Positions 63,511 through 64,000 of a stretch of DNA of 64,000 nt are shown one piece after another. The position numbers and the translations under genes were made by a program. The notes under the pieces were generated by a model, which ran no database searches, was not told the DNA's origin, and saw nothing but the letters and a program-made list of their open reading frames with translations. How positions within the stretch are numbered: position 1 is the first letter of the stretch; each line of letters opens with the position of its first letter. Source of the stretch: Psychrobacter glacincola (GTDB lineage: Bacteria > Pseudomonadota > Gammaproteobacteria > Pseudomonadales > Moraxellaceae); the NCBI GenBank assembly GCA_001411745.2, contig LIQB01000005.1:62001-126000 (forward strand), read 5' to 3'.

Positions 63511-64000
63511 TTAGAAACGGTAAGTTGCACCAAGCTTAACAATTGGCATCCACTCAAGATAATCTTTATCTTCTAGTTCTTTCTCAGCAAGAGCAGCGAC
63601 ATCCCCAGGAGTTACTCCAGGTACAATCGTGCCACCATCAGTAAAACCATCTTCTACACGTACTGGTCCAGTTTTACTTGCACTTACAGTAGCATTGGTT
63701 TTACCCATGTATGCTGCACCGATTTCACCAAACACACCCCAGTTGTTACCGATGTTAGGACGGAAACCGATAGTACCATAAGGTGCTAGCTTGTTACGAT
63801 GTTCCATGCTGCCTTGTAAAGCACCTACATCATCTGCGTTATATGATACATCATCAATTTTGTATACGCCGCCATCTGGATTAGCAGTTACATCAAAATC
63901 GTTGTCAGGTACGATGATACCAGCACCCATTGTGAACCAGTTACCAGTAGGACGTAATTGCACACCTAGGTATGGGTTGCTGAAGTCAGAATCAACGTCA
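63511..64000 (-). CDS. outer-membrane beta-barrel protein, C-terminal part (cut by window end)
   Basis: The frame is open to the window edge and ends with a stop at 63511. The visible 163 residues alternate aromatic and small residues in strands typical of a barrel: NPYLGVQLRPTGNWFTMGAGI, YGTIGFRPNIGNNWGVFGEIGAAY, and the C-terminal WMPIVKLGATYRF ending in Phe, which is the signal for Bam insertion. A long Asp/Gly/Thr-rich loop (PVRVEDGFTDGG...) is exposed. I cannot name the porin family. The internal GTG at 63963 is not the start. Confidence 0.7.
   Translation of the reverse strand, partial: DVDSDFSNPYLGVQLRPTGNWFTMGAGIIVPDNDFDVTANPDGGVYKIDDVSYNADDVGALQGSMEHRNKLAPYGTIGFRPNIGNNWGVFGEIGAAYMGKTNATVSASKTGPVRVEDGFTDGGTIVPGVTPGDVAALAEKELEDKDYLEWMPIVKLGATYRF

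Overview
The window looks like a chromosomal segment of a Psychrobacter-type gammaproteobacterium (Moraxellaceae). This is an inference from gene content and style: moderate-to-low GC, an Hfq with a very long Gly/Arg/Phe-rich tail, a carboxy(nor)spermidine polyamine pathway, and the typical gammaproteobacterial tsaE-mutL-miaA-hfq and kdsD-kdsC-lptC-lptA-lptB gene orders. Almost all of it is core genome. No tRNA, rRNA, CRISPR array, prophage or intact insertion sequence was seen.

Layout. 1-2.5 kb: the 3' end of alr, then argF and rpiA. 2.5-5.6 kb: an arsenic operon read leftward (arsR-arsC-arsH-arsB) with a clear operator/promoter and a 58-bp MITE-like element between arsR and arsC. 5.7-12.3 kb: ilvA, a small excalibur protein, a PaiB-like flavoprotein, hslR, a low-molecular-weight phosphatase, murB, a YdcF-like protein and ccoS. 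12.4-15.2 kb: a TauE/SafE-like membrane protein with a Met/His/Asp-rich tail, an RhlB-like helicase and a cold-shock protein. 15.6-22 kb: aroQ, a UbiB/ABC1 kinase, a Kv-type channel with a zinc-ribbon tail, yebC, ogt and ftsY. 22.2-25.6 kb: a tiny lipoprotein, then a pair of M16 peptidases (one active, one lacking the zinc motif). 25.7-30.4 kb: a lipoprotein, an M15-type peptidase, rodA, a 920-bp non-coding stretch and rlpA. 30.5-41.7 kb: a long leftward block of radA, the LPS transport and Kdo genes (lptB, lptA, lptC, kdsC, kdsD), hfq, miaA, mutL, tsaE and a QueD-like enzyme. 42-45.6 kb: a 40-residue Lys-rich protein, ynfA, phzF-like, a DHCW cupin, an isoprenylcysteine methyltransferase-like protein and htpX.

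45.8-48.6 kb is the accessory part. It is a visibly AT-rich two-gene operon encoding a Cap4/DUF4297-like PD-(D/E)XK nuclease and, overlapping it by 8 bp, an SMC/Rad50-like ATPase with a CPxC zinc hook. This architecture fits a Lamassu-type anti-phage defence system and is the best candidate for the exciting system in the window. It sits between htpX and the polyamine genes and is followed by an odd GC-richer, structured non-coding patch.

49-64 kb: carboxynorspermidine dehydrogenase and decarboxylase genes, a DUF924 protein, a CAP-domain lipoprotein, rnhB, lpxB, a class I DAHP synthase, pepN, a DUF6231-like protein, a Pal lipoprotein, a phosphopantetheinyl transferase and the C-terminal part of an outer-membrane beta-barrel protein cut by the window end.

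Many convergent gene pairs share strong bidirectional hairpin terminators. Several sequence elements are not explained by genes: two families of short inverted repeats (near 5.1/37.3 kb and 32.2/40.5 kb), tandem repeats at 36.9 and 52.5 kb, a long inverted repeat before the TauE-like gene, and perfect 14-bp palindromes upstream of ilvA, ftsY and aroG.
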